From NCBI GenBank assembly GCA_029204225.1, contig CM055111.1, positions 41,606,815 to 41,670,814 on the forward strand: DNA of 64,000 nucleotides, written 5' to 3'. Position numbers and translations under genes: made by a program. The notes beneath the pieces are model-generated. The model worked only from the letters and a program-made list of their open reading frames with translations, had not been told where the DNA came from and ran no database searches. This stretch comes from Diphasiastrum complanatum. Taxonomy: Eukaryota; Streptophyta; Lycopodiopsida; Lycopodiales; Lycopodiaceae. Below, piece by piece: positions 11,524 through 34,310 of this stretch; position 1 is the first letter of the stretch, and every line of letters starts with the position of its first letter.

Positions 11524-14034
11524 CATATGGAGTCCTTGTACAATAGGATGGTATCTCAAGCTGGATGGGGCCAATGTAAATACTGATGTGGAGATTGTTG
11601 ATGCACAAGTAAGTATATTCAAGATCTATTATTGATCGTATGCAGTTAAATGTTCTTTCAAAAGAATGTTAAACTAATAATGATACTTTTAGGATTTTAG
11701 TTAGCTCAACAAGATGATGAATATAGTTGTGGTTGGATGAATGATTTTTTCAGAATGGAACATAATTTTTTCAGAATGGTACATAATGCAGCCCACGACT
11801 CCTGATATACAAGAGGTAAATATATTAGTGAATACATTTATGTTTTGATCATGTAACGTTAAAGTTAAAGTTTGTTCGTTAATCAATTATCTCAATGCTT
11901 TGGGCTTTGCAGTACAAACACATAATTGTCTCAATGAATGAGATATATGAGTTCCGACAACAAATGTTGGTAAATTATCTCATGCAAAATTTTATCCAGC
12001 TACAACAATGGGAGGACAATCGCATGGAATTTGTATATATTGATATTGTCATTGTTAGATTTGTCGTGATATCGGTAAGGTATTCTAATGATATGCTAAA
12101 AGATGAGCTATCGCATGTAGTAAGTTTGAGCAGAAACTTGGTGGTCTTTTTTTTTTTTTTTTTGTTTTCTCTCTCTATTTTCAAATTCTACTAAATTGTG
12201 ATTTTTGTTTTTTCATCCTCCAAAAATTAGAATGTTTCTTAAGCCTACGCATGTACGAGAAAGTTCTTGTGATATTTTAAATGAGCTTGTTAGCTTTTCC
12301 ATGAAGCGATACCTTAGGCTATTGTAATTTTTATGATGCATTAAAAGATAACTTAGAAGGTTGTCTATTTTAGCTTGTCACAAAATAATAACTTGAGTTT
12401 GATCTAATTAAAACCATTCCACTTTTTAAGTAGAAAAAAAGACTCACTCCCTTATGTGTACGAGTCAATGAAATGCTAGTTGATCACAATGGCAATGTTA
12501 TGTTCAAACTTCCTCCTTCCCAACTATTTTCATTGGATGGATTGAACAATACAATCGATTATCCTAATTGAATCCACTATTCAACAACAGGCAAGCAAGA
12601 TTTTAGAGGTATGGTTAGAGTGTTTAGTGTGGAGGGCTTCCAATGTATTCAAGACATGTATATTTTTTCTCATTTGGTGTGAGAAATGAAAAACATTTTA
12701 TTCATGTTTAGATATCAAATTGTGTTTTGTGGATATACTAGCTAATAATTATGGCTCTTCAAAATACCAATATTGCAACTCAGTGCCAAAAAAATGTTGT
12801 GTGTCAAAAGCCAAAACTGTACTATTGCATTTTTGACAAGATAAATACACTAAATACAAGGTGAGATATCCACATTTTTGTTTATAGATCTATTTGTACA
12901 TGTGTGTGATATCATAAAAACTAACTTATAATCAAGAAGTTGTGTTAATCACATTTTATTTGTGATGGGTATGCATACCGAAGTATAGTGAAAAACACAA
13001 GGGAGTACTTTTTGGCAAAGCAAGTTATTTCCTGTGACACATCTCTTTTGTTCCATTTAAAAGAAAATAGATTATTGGTTGTCACACATCCTATTTCTAA
13101 GCCATAAAAGGCCATAGTACTTGTGTTTCATCGATCATAATTGGTAATTCTCCTAGCAAGATATATATGAATGCTAAGGCATAAGAGAAAGAATGCTCAC
13201 AATCTTGAAAAATGCATCGTAAGCCTCCAAGAGCATTCACTATCTTTTCACAGAAGTGGCCTTATAGCCAGCCACAAGACATGCACCCCTCAACCATCAT
13301 GGAGACATTGAGATCACCATATAAGGGCATGCTTTTTTGCCACTCTAATGACACATATTGTGTCAAAAAACATGGCCTTATGATCACCCAAAATGACAGC
13401 CCACCATTAGAGAAAATTTGGCCTTGAAAAAGGCCCTATAAGTTTCGCCATGTAGGATGATAAATTTTTGGCAATGTAAAATACAAAATAAAATCTTTTC
13501 CTGCTCGCACTCCTGCCCACACAATATTCGATGGTTAAGTATTCTGTATATAGTATAGTCCGAACAACAACTCAGATTGAGACGATTACAATGGCATTGG
13601 AAATCCCTCGACAAGAGCTCTCCAATGACACCCAACGTGACCCAGTTCCAAGCTATGGTTGAAAAGATATATGTTAAAGGATGGTAGAGGAATTAGTTTT
13701 TGTGACTTTCTGCATAAAATAATGTTTTCACATAAACGAGGTGTTTTCCTCACAATAACAAACATATTTGACAGAATAAATTTTATACAAATGACTAAAA
13801 AACATTTAATGTTCTCAATCTAGAAATATCTTTATTTAGTCTCATTGCTAAGTTCAATTTTTTTTTTTTAATTGTACATAAGATGTTGACCACAATGCAC
13901 AATAAGTTTTTTGATATGAGCAACTAGGAATAATAAATGAACCAATTATTATAATTCTTCCTTGATCTTTTGTTAGTATTATGATTTCATTTCTTAAAAT
14001 TGTTAAAATTAGTAATCATTATTATGGGATATAG
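11524..14034. other. Gene-free intergenic sequence
   Basis: A/T-rich sequence with short chance frames only. A T-run lies near 12149-12163. I found no TE domain, RNA gene or long repeat. Confidence 0.5.
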
Positions 14035-14300
14035 AAATAGATGAAGATTACTTATGTATTGGAGAATGGTCATTTTTAGTGACATTTGCAGTTGGTTCAA
14101 TGGTCGTAAAATTATTGCGAGGCCATTAACACTAGTCATTGTGACAAGATACACCAATAGCTGAAGATATTTTATATATTGGGGAATGGTGCTTTTAGTA
14201 ACCTTTGTACCTAGTAAAATGGCAGCAAAATTATGGCAGGGCCATTAGGCCCTGCCACAATTGAACGACTGTTGAATTGCATTGCAGTAAAGGTCACTTA
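14035..14300. repeat. Diverged tandem duplication ending in a hairpin
   Basis: Two units of about 130 bp share GAAGAT, TATTGGRGAATGGT, AAAATTAT and GGCCATTA in the same order (14040-14160 and 14160-14290). The second contains a 10-bp perfect inverted repeat, TGGCAGGGCC / GGCCCTGCCA (14234-14243 and 14248-14257), with a 4-base loop. Confidence 0.6.
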
Positions 14301-14609
14301 AAAGATCTTTCCTAAGCGTAAAAGATGGTAGGTTTCTTTTTACACTGAAATGTCTTTACGAGTCTCATTTATGCATCTTTCTAAGTCATATTATTGCTTT
14401 GCAACCCTTTCATGAGCCGAAAGCACTGTTAAAAAAAATCTATTTGTATTAAGAACCATTAAGGCTTAGATGCCACAATTTGTAAGGCATCTATACTATA
14501 AACAAAAAGTCATGCATCTTATAAAATTTCAAGACATAGTTATTATAAATAATAAACATGATATTTTCAAACTTGTCATTTATATATTTTTTTTGGCAGT
14601 GCTTTACGA

Positions 14610-14990
14610 CACGAAAGAACCCCTGCCTCAATTCTTTCCCCCTATATAGTGTTATTGTAATGTTTTTTTAGGATCTAAATTTTCATAATATGCCAAACAG
14701 TAGGTGAGGTCATTTTCAGATTTCATATAGATTTCATTATATGCCAAGATAGTAGGTGCCATCCTAGGTCACCTTACAACGAGACAGGCCCTCGAACGAG
14801 GGCCTTCCCCCACATATAATGTTCTTGTGAAAATTTTTTTTGGACTCAAAATATCATAACATGCCAAAAAGTATGTGAGGTCATTTTTAGGTTTCGTAAA
14901 ATTTTTATCATTTGCCAAGAAAGTGGGTGAGTTTATTTTCAATTTCTATGGTATGCCATACAAAATTTTACAACCATCTTATGTTCACGC
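14610..14990. repeat. Diverged tandem duplication, unit about 185 bp
   Basis: Two copies share CCTTYCCCC, ATATARTGTT, ATAATATGCCAAA, GTGAGGTCATTTT and TGCCAAGA in the same order, at about 14630-14815 and 14815-14990. No coding sequence is present. Confidence 0.55.
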
Positions 14991-15350
14991 ATTTTAGCGA
15001 ACATGGATTCCAAACATAATCTCGGGAGGAAATAAGATCTTTTCATGATTCAATGTTTTCAAACAATAAGAAGCAATTTTCCAAGCAAATGCTTTACATC
15101 ATCATCACATCAATTCACCTCGTAACAAAGAGTTTTATTTACATTTTCTCAATGAGGATGCCCTGTCACATGGACTGATTTGTGTTCCTCCACGCATGGG
15201 CCACATGCTGCATAATTCCATGGTGAATGAGTTACATGTGAATATGCCTTCAGTGTGGGGTGGGGACCAAGGTCTTCAGCCTTGCAAGAGCCCTTGCTTG
15301 ATGGCAGGGTCGAAGGCCCTCGAGCCTTCTCCAACATTATGCGTAAGTGC

Positions 15351-15352
<2 letters not shown>

Positions 15353-15394
<42 letters not shown>
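15353..15394. repeat. (AT)n microsatellite, about 42 bp
   Basis: Perfect AT dinucleotides followed by GTGTGT. Confidence 0.95.
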
Positions 15395-15400
<6 letters not shown>

Positions 15401-15650
15401 ATTATGGTTTCATATGTTTTATTTTAATTTTTGCATAATGATTAATTTTGATTTTTTTTTATTGAATTTCTTTACAATTTTCTTTTAGTATTTTCCGTCG
15501 GCATAATATGTATGCGGATAGCCAATGCCATGTTGGCACATGGCACATGACACTTGCAAATTTTGCTAAAATATGCACATGCTACATGACAACCCGCATC
15601 ATTGGCTGTCCACATGCACATTCCGCTTGAATTCCCATTTACTATGTGCC

Positions 15651-15750
15651 AATCTTGATTCATTGTCCACATGAGATCTCTAGTCAAAAGGCTGACAAAA
15701 AATCTTGATTCATTATCCACATGAGAGCTCTAATCAAAAGGTTGACAAAA
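15651..15750. repeat. Tandem duplication, 2 x 50 bp
   Basis: AATCTTGATTCATTRTCCAC starts at 15651 and again at 15701. The two copies differ at only a few positions. Confidence 0.85.
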
Positions 15751-16272
15751 AATCATGCTTCTGAAGTTACCTGAATTTTTTTCTTCTGCAGATGCTTCCA
15801 AATCACAAAGAAACACTGAGCACCTGGGCATTGGCATTTAGTGGCCAAAAGCAGAGAGCATAGAGCATGTTCACCTACCCCAAAAGACTTGTCCCACACT
15901 TGGATTAAATGGGTCCTAGATTGCCATGGAAGTGCTTAACGCCTGTTTCCACCCACCATTAGCAATATTTAAGTATGCTACCTGTTAGCTTAACTGAGAT
16001 AACTGAGGCCCTACCAGCTGTTAACTTTAGCCGTTGCCAGTAAGCCAACGGTTATTACATAACGGGTGTAGTGCATTAGCAGTGCTCAGATAGTGAGACC
16101 TGAGGAGGCCACTTAGCTTAATGGTTGGCTGCAGGAGTGCACATTTTCAACGATCTGCAGAATGTCAGAGAATGATGTTGCTAATATGGACATCAACGCA
16201 GCTATGGACGCAACCACATACTCTCATTAGGTAGTGCACTGCCAGATGCACCTGTAGTGCATTTGGGGAATG
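15751..16272. other. Gene-free sequence upstream of the fold-back element
   Basis: More GC-rich than the sequence to the left. No coding sequence, and no feature I can name. Confidence 0.5.
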
Positions 16273-16528
16273 CTTAAGGAGTGCACTCTAGGGGCACCCG
16301 TAGTGTTGGCCCCACTCCATCCAAGGGTGATGGATGGAGTTAAGGGAGAAAAAATCTCTCTTTCCCCTTGGATGGTGTGGGACCTGTGAAGCAGAGGCAT
16401 TGAAGGTGCCTCTAAGGTGCACTCTCTAATGAGAGCCGTGCATCACACCGTCCAAGGGGAGAGAATTTTTTTTCTTTCTCTTAACCCCATTCATCACCAT
16501 TGGATGGACTCGGCCGACACTCCTTAAG
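16273..16528. mobile_element. Fold-back (MITE-like) element upstream of the Rab gene
   Basis: The left end reads CTTAAGGAGTG and the right end CACTCCTTAAG. Inside, 16310-16384 (CTCCATCC, GTGATGGATGGAGTTAAG, then CCCCTTGGATGGTGTG) is the imperfect reverse complement of 16440-16512 (CACACCGTCCAAGGGG, then CTTAACCCCATTCATCACC). The arms of about 75 bp enclose a loop of about 60 bp. The left arm has about 20 extra bases near its end. No clear target-site duplication was found. It lies about 700 bp before the Rab start codon. Confidence 0.7.
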
Positions 16529-16689
16529 TAGAACTGAGGTGAAACATTGGTGGGGCCCAAGCATAGTTAACCGCGACGGAAGATGCAAAAGGTAGGTGAG
16601 CCCGCAAGTGCCCGTCAAAGTTAACAAAGTCTGAGTAAAAGAGGCAATACTTAAGTGTTAGTAATGGGTTGGTGGGAAGAGGCCCTTAG

Positions 16690-16800
16690 AAAGAATCTTC
16701 TGAATTCTAATTGGTCAGAGGGACACGTGGCAATTAGGAGTTGGTGTGGGCCGAAGCGGGCCCAGTGTGCCCAATAATACACGGGCGTGCGCTCTGACTG
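16690..16800 (+). promoter_or_regulatory. Probable Rab promoter with G-box, CCAAT and TGGGCC sites
   Basis: The block holds ATTGG (16710-16714, an inverted CCAAT), a G-box CACGTG (16724-16729, in ACACGTGGCA), TGGGCC (16747-16752), GGGCCCA (16758-16764) and CCCAAT near 16770. TGGGCC/GGCCCA (site II) and G-box motifs are common in promoters of broadly expressed plant genes. No strong TATA box is seen. The transcript start and any intron in the 5' leader (about 16800-17222) cannot be fixed from sequence. Short upstream frames occur in this leader. Confidence 0.55.
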
Positions 16801-17222
16801 AAGAGAATAGACCTACAAGGAGCTCTTGCTATTCTCTTTCGTTCTCGTCAGAATTGCGAGCAAAGGATCGTATCAGAATTGCAGCAGCGCCGATCTCTTC
16901 ATTTTCGGCTCTCCGGACGAGCATCTGCCACTGTTAGCCAAATGTAAAGCAGCTGTTAGGCATGCAGCAGCAGCAGCGGGGAATGAATCAATCGCCTTGA
17001 GACGTTTTTCGCAGGTTTTTTCCGCAAATGCATTCATTTCTGCACAATTTTGCTGATAGATCTTCTCTTGGATCGTGATTCTGGTGCCGCTGCGCTTTTC
17101 GGCTTTCTGGATTTGCATTTAGGTTCTGTGTTCGCACAAGGATCTGTTAATTGCCTTCTGTGATCCAAGGGCAGGCTAGTGGCTTGTAGTTTTAGGGCGA
17201 TTGGCGAATTTCGGGAGAAAGA

Positions 17223-27621
<10,399 letters not shown>

Positions 27622-29479
27622 AGACATTTCTTCTCAACTAATTCTGGCATGGTTCATTTTTTATGATAGTCCATTGGAGTACCATGGGGGATTCTGGTTG
27701 CAGTGTGATGCAATGGACGAGCTTTCATGTGATTTAAGCATATAATTATGTTTGTCACATTGGGTGACGATTTTCACTTTTTGAAAACACCCCATGTTAT
27801 ATTCTGTGAAGTTTTTCTTCCCTGGAAATCTCCTTTTGATCTGTAGATGCCATTCTTTCTCTGTGGTAAATTGATGACATAGCTGCATTCGATTTGAAAT
27901 TTGTTTTTGTTTCCACTTTTACAAGTGACCGAGTCTAGATGCTATTTGGTAGTCCAAGTTATATTCTTTAAGTGGGAATTTATCTTGACCAGCAAATTTA
28001 TCCTGCTTAACACTTGAAGACAGTCTACGTAGTGAAAATTGTACAGTTGTCTTATAGCTGCAATTAATAGAAATAAAACATGAATAAAGAACACAAATGA
28101 ACCATGTTAGGAGCTCTGGAAACATGAATTAATTGACTACAACTGTATCAAGTTGCTATATTTGAGCCAACTGTCACGGAACAAGCAGCCAGGCCAAGCT
28201 TTTGCCAGAGGAATTTTGCTAAGAAGCCCTTCCCATCTTTGCATGAGTTTGCATTGGTATATTCGTGGAGCAGTGATATGCAAATCTTGCTTCTTTTCCA
28301 TGGTGAGTACAGATCTCTAAGAGGAGATGTACTCAAGACTGCTGTGAAGGTGAACCTTCTGCAAGAGATTTCCGGATATTCCAGACCTGGGTCTGAAGTC
28401 TTGCTGCAATATTTTCAAAGCATTGATCATTCATGAAGAGTCCATGAAAATAAGCTACCAAGAGGATGGTTTTATGCTCAGATTACCTTATAACGTGATC
28501 AAAGCACATTCATAATCGAAACTCCTAGTTAAATATCTTGATTCAAAACGAAATTTCAAGTGACTTGGTTCCTCTCTATGGACAGCTGGATTCAGTATTC
28601 GAAGTTAGAACCACAATTCCGTAGGTTTTTAAGAAATTCCATGCAAAGTTCAGGTAAAGGCGTTCCAAAGTACTTGTTTTCTAAAAGTGAGTTTTAGCAT
28701 GTGTTGAATAAACTTATCTGATATTGCAATTCTTGTGCTTGACTGTTGTCTAAGCTTTTTTTCTTCTATTGACAACTTAAAATATGTATAAAGATTTATG
28801 GATGTCCATAGCATCTGTTTTTCTGAAGCATTAATAAAGGACCAAAACAATCCAGAATACAAAATTGTAGCTACTAATAAAAGAGAAATAAAAATTGCAG
28901 CTACTGCAGAATACTAAATACACGCTGGCCCCATTGTAGTCTTCTCTTTAAATGCTGTTGATTACAGTAACCTGCATAATTTGACCTGGATTAATCTATA
29001 TATATGTATATGCATATTTCATAACCATTTTTTTCATCAAAATAATGGAAAGGCTATTTTTGGTTATAAATTTATAATGGTTATTTCTTTAACTACCATG
29101 TTTCTGGTGGTGTGAGTCGTGACTCCAACACTTGTAGGTACCAAAAGTTGTTTAAACCGTATTTTTAGCTTAGGAGAGCAAAATATCAATATTCCAAGAA
29201 AATTTAAAAAAAAATTATGCATGAGGTTACAGCCTGAACCCTACACACTTAGATACTAGCACACAAGATCTTACATGATGCATTTCTGTTTTTATCAAAG
29301 AAAGTCAGCTGCTCCATACTATTACATATGGACAAAATTTACAAAGAGACCTAGGTGGGCTACATCGTAACTAGTAACAATGCATAAAAAGCAAAATCAA
29401 GAGAGCATTCTCCATTTGATCTTGCTTTGAAGGCTTGATAGTACGCATTACATCTTTTAAGAGCTGTTATAAGTTGTTG
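27622..29479 (+). other. 3' flank of Rab: probable 3' UTR, then gene-free sequence
   Basis: No further coding sequence. Candidate polyadenylation signals AATAAA occur at 28072-28077 and 28083-28088. The real cleavage site is unknown. From about 28100 the sequence shows nothing I can assign. Confidence 0.4.
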
Positions 29480-29932
29480 CTAGGGAGGTAGAGAGAAAAA
29501 AGCATATATGCTTCTTGGTGGTGGGTGAAGGATGTTAACTCGACAAAATTAGGATGCAAAAGACCGTCACTCTCTACTCCACGGAAGCTGAGTAATTTGG
29601 TGCTACACAAACAATTGAAGAGACAATTTTTCCTTAGATTGCTACTTTTTAGCTTTAACTCTGTTCAATATCTATCTAATATCTTGTATTGTGACAACAT
29701 TAGTTGCATAAATCTATTCTTGAATGCTAGATATCATTCAAATACAAACTAGACACAAATCCAATTTTATTTTCTCAGTAAGAATGTTCAAGGAAAGGAA
29801 ATTGAGCTAATTTGTTGTGTAACATATGTAATGATTGATGAATTCTTCACAAAACTTGTATAAAAATAGAAACATTTCAAAAATTTAAGAGGTTGAATTT
29901 TCAAGTGTGCTTGCAGCTAAACTAAGGGGGAG
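29480..29932 (+). pseudogene. Ty1/copia RNase H and 3' end, decayed
   Basis: The plus strand carries a STEAE block (VTLYSTEAE, near 29565), then TQTIEETIF. In another frame it carries an ILYCDNISCINLFLNARYHS stretch (about 29680-29740), the copia CDNQS region. KEIELICC and IDEFFTKL blocks follow. Frameshifts and stops abound. A purine tract AAGGGGGAG (29924-29932) directly precedes TGTTGAAGTC at 29933, the start of a copia 3' LTR. Confidence 0.8.
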
Positions 29933-30300
29933 TGTTGAAGTCTAATTCCACCTTATAGCTTTCCTTCAAAGCCATATACAAGAACCTATAGCTTTACATG
30001 TAAACTTGATATGAGATTTCAAATTTTGTAGGCGTATATTGAATTTTGAGTAGGATGCTTGCAGAAATATGCGAGATTTTGCTATAGGCAAGGTCTATGT
30101 TTTCATAGATGATCTTGAATAGAGGCCATCAAAGATGAGGCAAATATCTTTTTGATGTCGATCTTGAATCATCAAGATCAAGCAACATGAGTACGATTTG
30201 TACATACAATAAACAATGGTCATATTATAGATTTCTATGAGACCTTGCACAACTCCAGAGGCTATTGTAGCGCTCACACAAGTTTTGCGATCCACGCACC
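29933..30300 (+). repeat. Copia 3' LTR, right boundary uncertain
   Basis: It starts TGTTGAAGTC immediately after the polypurine tract. No second LTR copy is present to define its end. Confidence 0.5.
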
Positions 30301-31240
30301 CTTGCCCTCAGAAATCTCTTTGTTGTCTCTTGCATTCAATTAATTGAGAATAGTCCTTGACTTGTAAGTCAAATGTTTTTGTACTATTTTAGGTAGGGTA
30401 ATAGACTATTTTTGCTAAGTTATAAATGTGTACATTTATAGCATGTAAAAAATAGTCCATTGATTTCTTTATTGCATTTATTGGTTTGATTTCTTTCCTT
30501 AAGTGGTTAGTATCATTTTTTGTGAAAGGATATTTCTACAAAAATATTAGTATCTCTATGTCAACCGTCGCTCAACCTTCCGAAACCTTTCAAGTATAGT
30601 ATTTTACCATTAGTGAATTAGACAAAGGTTAGTTAAATTAGATTTTTTCAAGTGAAGGTTATTCATGAAAAAAATATCATCTTGAACCCTCATCAAGTTG
30701 AAAAAAATCTATGTTGTTTCATATGAACCTTTGCTGAGCCTACCAAACACTTGCTATAGTAGGATCTACCTCCAATCAAGTCAAGTTGACGTGATTAGTT
30801 TTGCCAAATTTGTCAAAAATGGCCATTTTAGTGATTTTTTAACAAACAATAACAAGAAAGGACCCTCGCCGTGAGTTAACCCTCGCCTTAGTAACCTTTG
30901 CCATTGCCATTATTAAGTTAACCCTCGCCTACATAACCTTTGCCAATGTCATTATTAAGTTCTGATCATCTTGATATAGCTACTAACAAGTCTGTGAAAG
31001 TTTCTGAGTTGTGTCGACATTACTATCCAAGTTTTTGCCATTTTAAGAGTATTGATTTACTTGTTCCAACTCTGATTTCAGAAATCACCTCCTGATATCA
31101 TCATCAATTTGAATCATATCAAATAGGACTTTTAGAATCACTCTTTGAACAGTCTAAATCTATATCTATTGAAAAGCTAGAAGTCTACTGAGTATAAGGA
31201 ATTTTCATCATCTGAAGATTTTTATCTCAAGAAATAGACC
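30301..31240. other. Non-coding; leader-like, with a 2 x 42 bp duplication
   Basis: GTTAACCCTCGCCT begins at 30875 and 30917, giving two 42-bp units. Otherwise nothing recognisable. The stretch may include the 5' leader of the gag remnant that follows. Confidence 0.45.
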
Positions 31241-33380
31241 AAGGAGATAGAAATTATGGTATTCCAGCAACCCATCTTATTATTAGACGAACATCTCGTT
31301 TGGAGGTACCAAAGTATAATGGACTTACAAATTCCATTAGATTTCTCAAAATACATATAGAAGCTTGTGAAATCTATGGTGAAGTTACCAAGAGGATAAG
31401 CTCAAATTATTTCCAATGGCACTTATGGGAGCTGCACAAGATTGGTATTTCAATCAAACTCTAGAAGAATGTGTTGATTGGAAAGTCGTCAAAGCAGCCT
31501 TCATCATGCGTTTCAAGCTAAAGAAGTTTTTTGAAGATTCGTTCATGTTGTTGAGCAAGATCAATGTGGGAAAGAAGGAGATGGTTCGAAATTATATCGA
31601 ACTTATCAAACATCTTAGATCTGAATATGATCTAGATCTAATTATTGATGTGACCATGATCATGTGGTTTTTTAGCAGAATTGCCAAAGAGTATCAAGTG
31701 TGAGCTCAAACGTCAAAAACAGTATATGAATGATGCAGTAGGAGAAGAAGATGAGGAGTCGGATGATGAACCACATATTGGAATGTTATCTTATACAACA
31801 GCGTAGACTACCACAACTTCTACAACTATTGCTTCTATTAATATCAATGCAACTATGAAAATGATGATGGATGAGTTCGAGAAGCTTGGCCAAAAACAAC
31901 AAACATAGATGGAGAAAGCACAAGCTCAATTTTGATGCTAAGCTGAAAGCATTAGAAGATCATTATTCCAAAGTGATAAATCTTGTATCACGTCTATTCT
32001 AATGGGAAAAATATTTGGTGCACCATCTATGCTGGGAATCATACAATGAACGAGTGGTCCAACAATAAGCAACAAATGACAGACACATATTGTCATTTAC
32101 CGGCCATGAAACAATTTTTTGTTCAAGTTAATCCCAAGACTATCCAGCAATGCTATCATAAGTATGGATATCATAAAGGTCAAAAGTGGAATGGACGAGA
32201 TGGTAAAGTCCATGGACTTAAGTTTCCAGAACCATTAGCTTTGCCTTCTTCACAAGGACAACAAGGACCTCAAACCAACATGATTGAGCCAAAAAATTTA
32301 ACAAGTTAGGATCATTGGAATGTTTCTCATGATCAAGATTTTGGTGTACCTGAGCAATATGCAATCTATGCTACTACACAACAACAATAGTCTAGAAAAT
32401 GGGCAAGAGCACCACTAGGATGTTTTGGGTGTGGAAAAAATCATCGCATAGCAGAATGTCCAAACAAAGGAAAATTCATGCCATTTTATCTTGAATGTGG
32501 ATATGGACATTGCTATAAAGGCTGTCCAACCAGACCAAAAGTACCACCTACAACTGCTCTGGTGAACATGATTTCCATTAAACCAAGGCAATGACCAATG
32601 TCAAGATGAGAAAACAAACCAGTTGCACCAGTTATGGTTGTCACAAAAGCGCAAAAGCAAAAAGATGTTGCTCTTGATCCCCCACCCGTGGAATCCATAC
32701 CAATCAATGATCAGCCTTCCACATTTGAGGTCTATCCAAACCTGTAGTAAAAAAAGAAGAAATATCATAATATGAGGTAGTTGACAAAAGACCTTCAAGT
32801 GGAAGAAACATTAGAGAATGCTAGAATTGCTGCCATGAATCTACCTCTCAGTTGTTCCAATGAATCTACTTGATCTGTTGCAAAGATCACATCGAAGAAC
32901 TGATATAAATATTGAGTTACATCAACGCGAATAATTGTTCGAGATGATGGAACTAGAGGTCCCACAAACATAGCTTATTGTCCATATTCTTTCAAGTAAG
33001 ATGGATATAACTCTGGGTGAGTTCTTTTGGTTGGTGCCTCATGCTAAAGAAGTATTATCAAAATGATTGATCAAGACAGAATCAACTATCCAATGTGAGT
33101 CGTTTTATTGTATTGGTTTTAAAGAGTCAAATGAGATTCTCAATATAGGGGTAGCGTTGGAAAGTGAGCAATGCAATATCACTCTGCCAATTCAACATAA
33201 ACATTTTGATCGAGAGGCAACCGTGACAGATGGAAGATCTAGAGTCAATCTGATATCTTCCAAATTGTATGCAAATGGGGAATTACGAAGTTGAAATCTA
33301 CAAACTTTGCAATCAAGTTGGCAGATCAGGCCAAAAGATATAGTGGAAGATATATTAGTCAAAATATAGATGTACAATTC
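31240..33380 (+). pseudogene. Gag-protease remnant with CX2CX3HX4C knuckles
   Basis: The gag domain is readable from about 31300 (VPKYNGLTNSIRFLKIHIEA, then MALMGAAQDWYFNQTLEECV). Stops and frameshifts follow. Two knuckles lie at 32421-32459 (CFGCGKNHRIAEC) and 32487-32525 (YLECGYGHCYKGC, whose first Cys is now Tyr). Both have the spacing seen in the gag at 7166-8599. Near 33218-33270 the frame reads VTDGRSRVNLISSKL, a decayed form of the DGGSGVN protease motif of some plant gypsy elements. No RT is found downstream, because an LTR of another family begins at 33401. The role in an intact element would be particle formation and polyprotein cleavage. Confidence 0.75.
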
Positions 33381-33400
33381 ATCAATACTTTCATGGTAAT

Positions 33401-34310
33401 TGTCATGCCCACGACTAATATTGGATTAATTATCCCATTAGAGGTCAGTAGGCCTACCTCGCCTCTTAAGTTAATTATGATCATGAGGGGCTTGGGGCCC
33501 TCATGTATATATGGTTATAATCAATGGTTGGAGGTCTAAACTCTAGATGGTAGATTTGTATGGGTTTATCAATGAGTCATAGGGGAACTAGATGATGTGG
33601 CCTAGTTAGGCTATAGAGGTGTCACAATGTACTACTAGTGATGCATGGGCCTTGGAGGGTATAAGGATACCCATTGGGCTCTCACTAGTGTATGCTCAAT
33701 TGAGATGTTAGTAGCTACATACCGCTAGAGTGACTCCTCTATCCCTTGTAAGTGATTGATCTATAGCTTGGGGTGTTATGTCCACGTCTTGAACATAGGA
33801 TTCAATATAGTCCTAGACTTGGATACCCGGTGTTCTAGTGAATCAAGCTTATTAGTTATGCCATGTCATACTGGACGCGACCCGCAATTAATTAATAACC
33901 TTGTGAGGCCCAGACACACTAATTGGAGTTAGTACAAGGTTTGGGACCGTAGAATTCCATGAATTGGGCTTGTAGAAGTTAAAAAAAGACCAAAACATAG
34001 CTTATTTTTGTGGTTTTTGGGGGATGGATTGCTCCCAATCCGTAAGGAGATCATATTGGAAATTTTTACAGCATGATTAGCATTCCTTTTTACCTTCCCA
34101 TCAAGCTATCAGACCTATAAATTGATGGCCAATGGCTTATGCTTCATCTCCATCAAGTTTGAAGCTATTTTGACTTCTACAAACCAAGAAATCTTTGTTC
34201 TCAGTCTATACTGCTTCTTAGGATTCTTTTTGCCTTAGAGTGATGAATGGGTGCCAGGCTATAACGGATTTATAAAATATTTGAATGTCTAGGTGTGGGC
34301 CCAATTTCAA
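33401..34310 (+). repeat. Gypsy LTR, family B, copy 1
   Basis: It starts TGTCATGCCCACGAC. It matches 35748-35970 (same strand) and 59830-60257 (reverse) through CCCATTAGAG, CAGTAGGCCTACC, AATTATGAT, GGGGCCCTCA, GGTTGGAGG, ATGGGTYTATCAATGAGTCA and CTAGTTAGG. A TATAAATT box lies near 34117. The right edge is estimated. Confidence 0.7.

Noticed and set aside
16746-17056. Two short plus-strand ORFs upstream of Rab
   Set aside because: They lie in the probable promoter and 5' leader and have no recognisable product. At most they are upstream ORFs.
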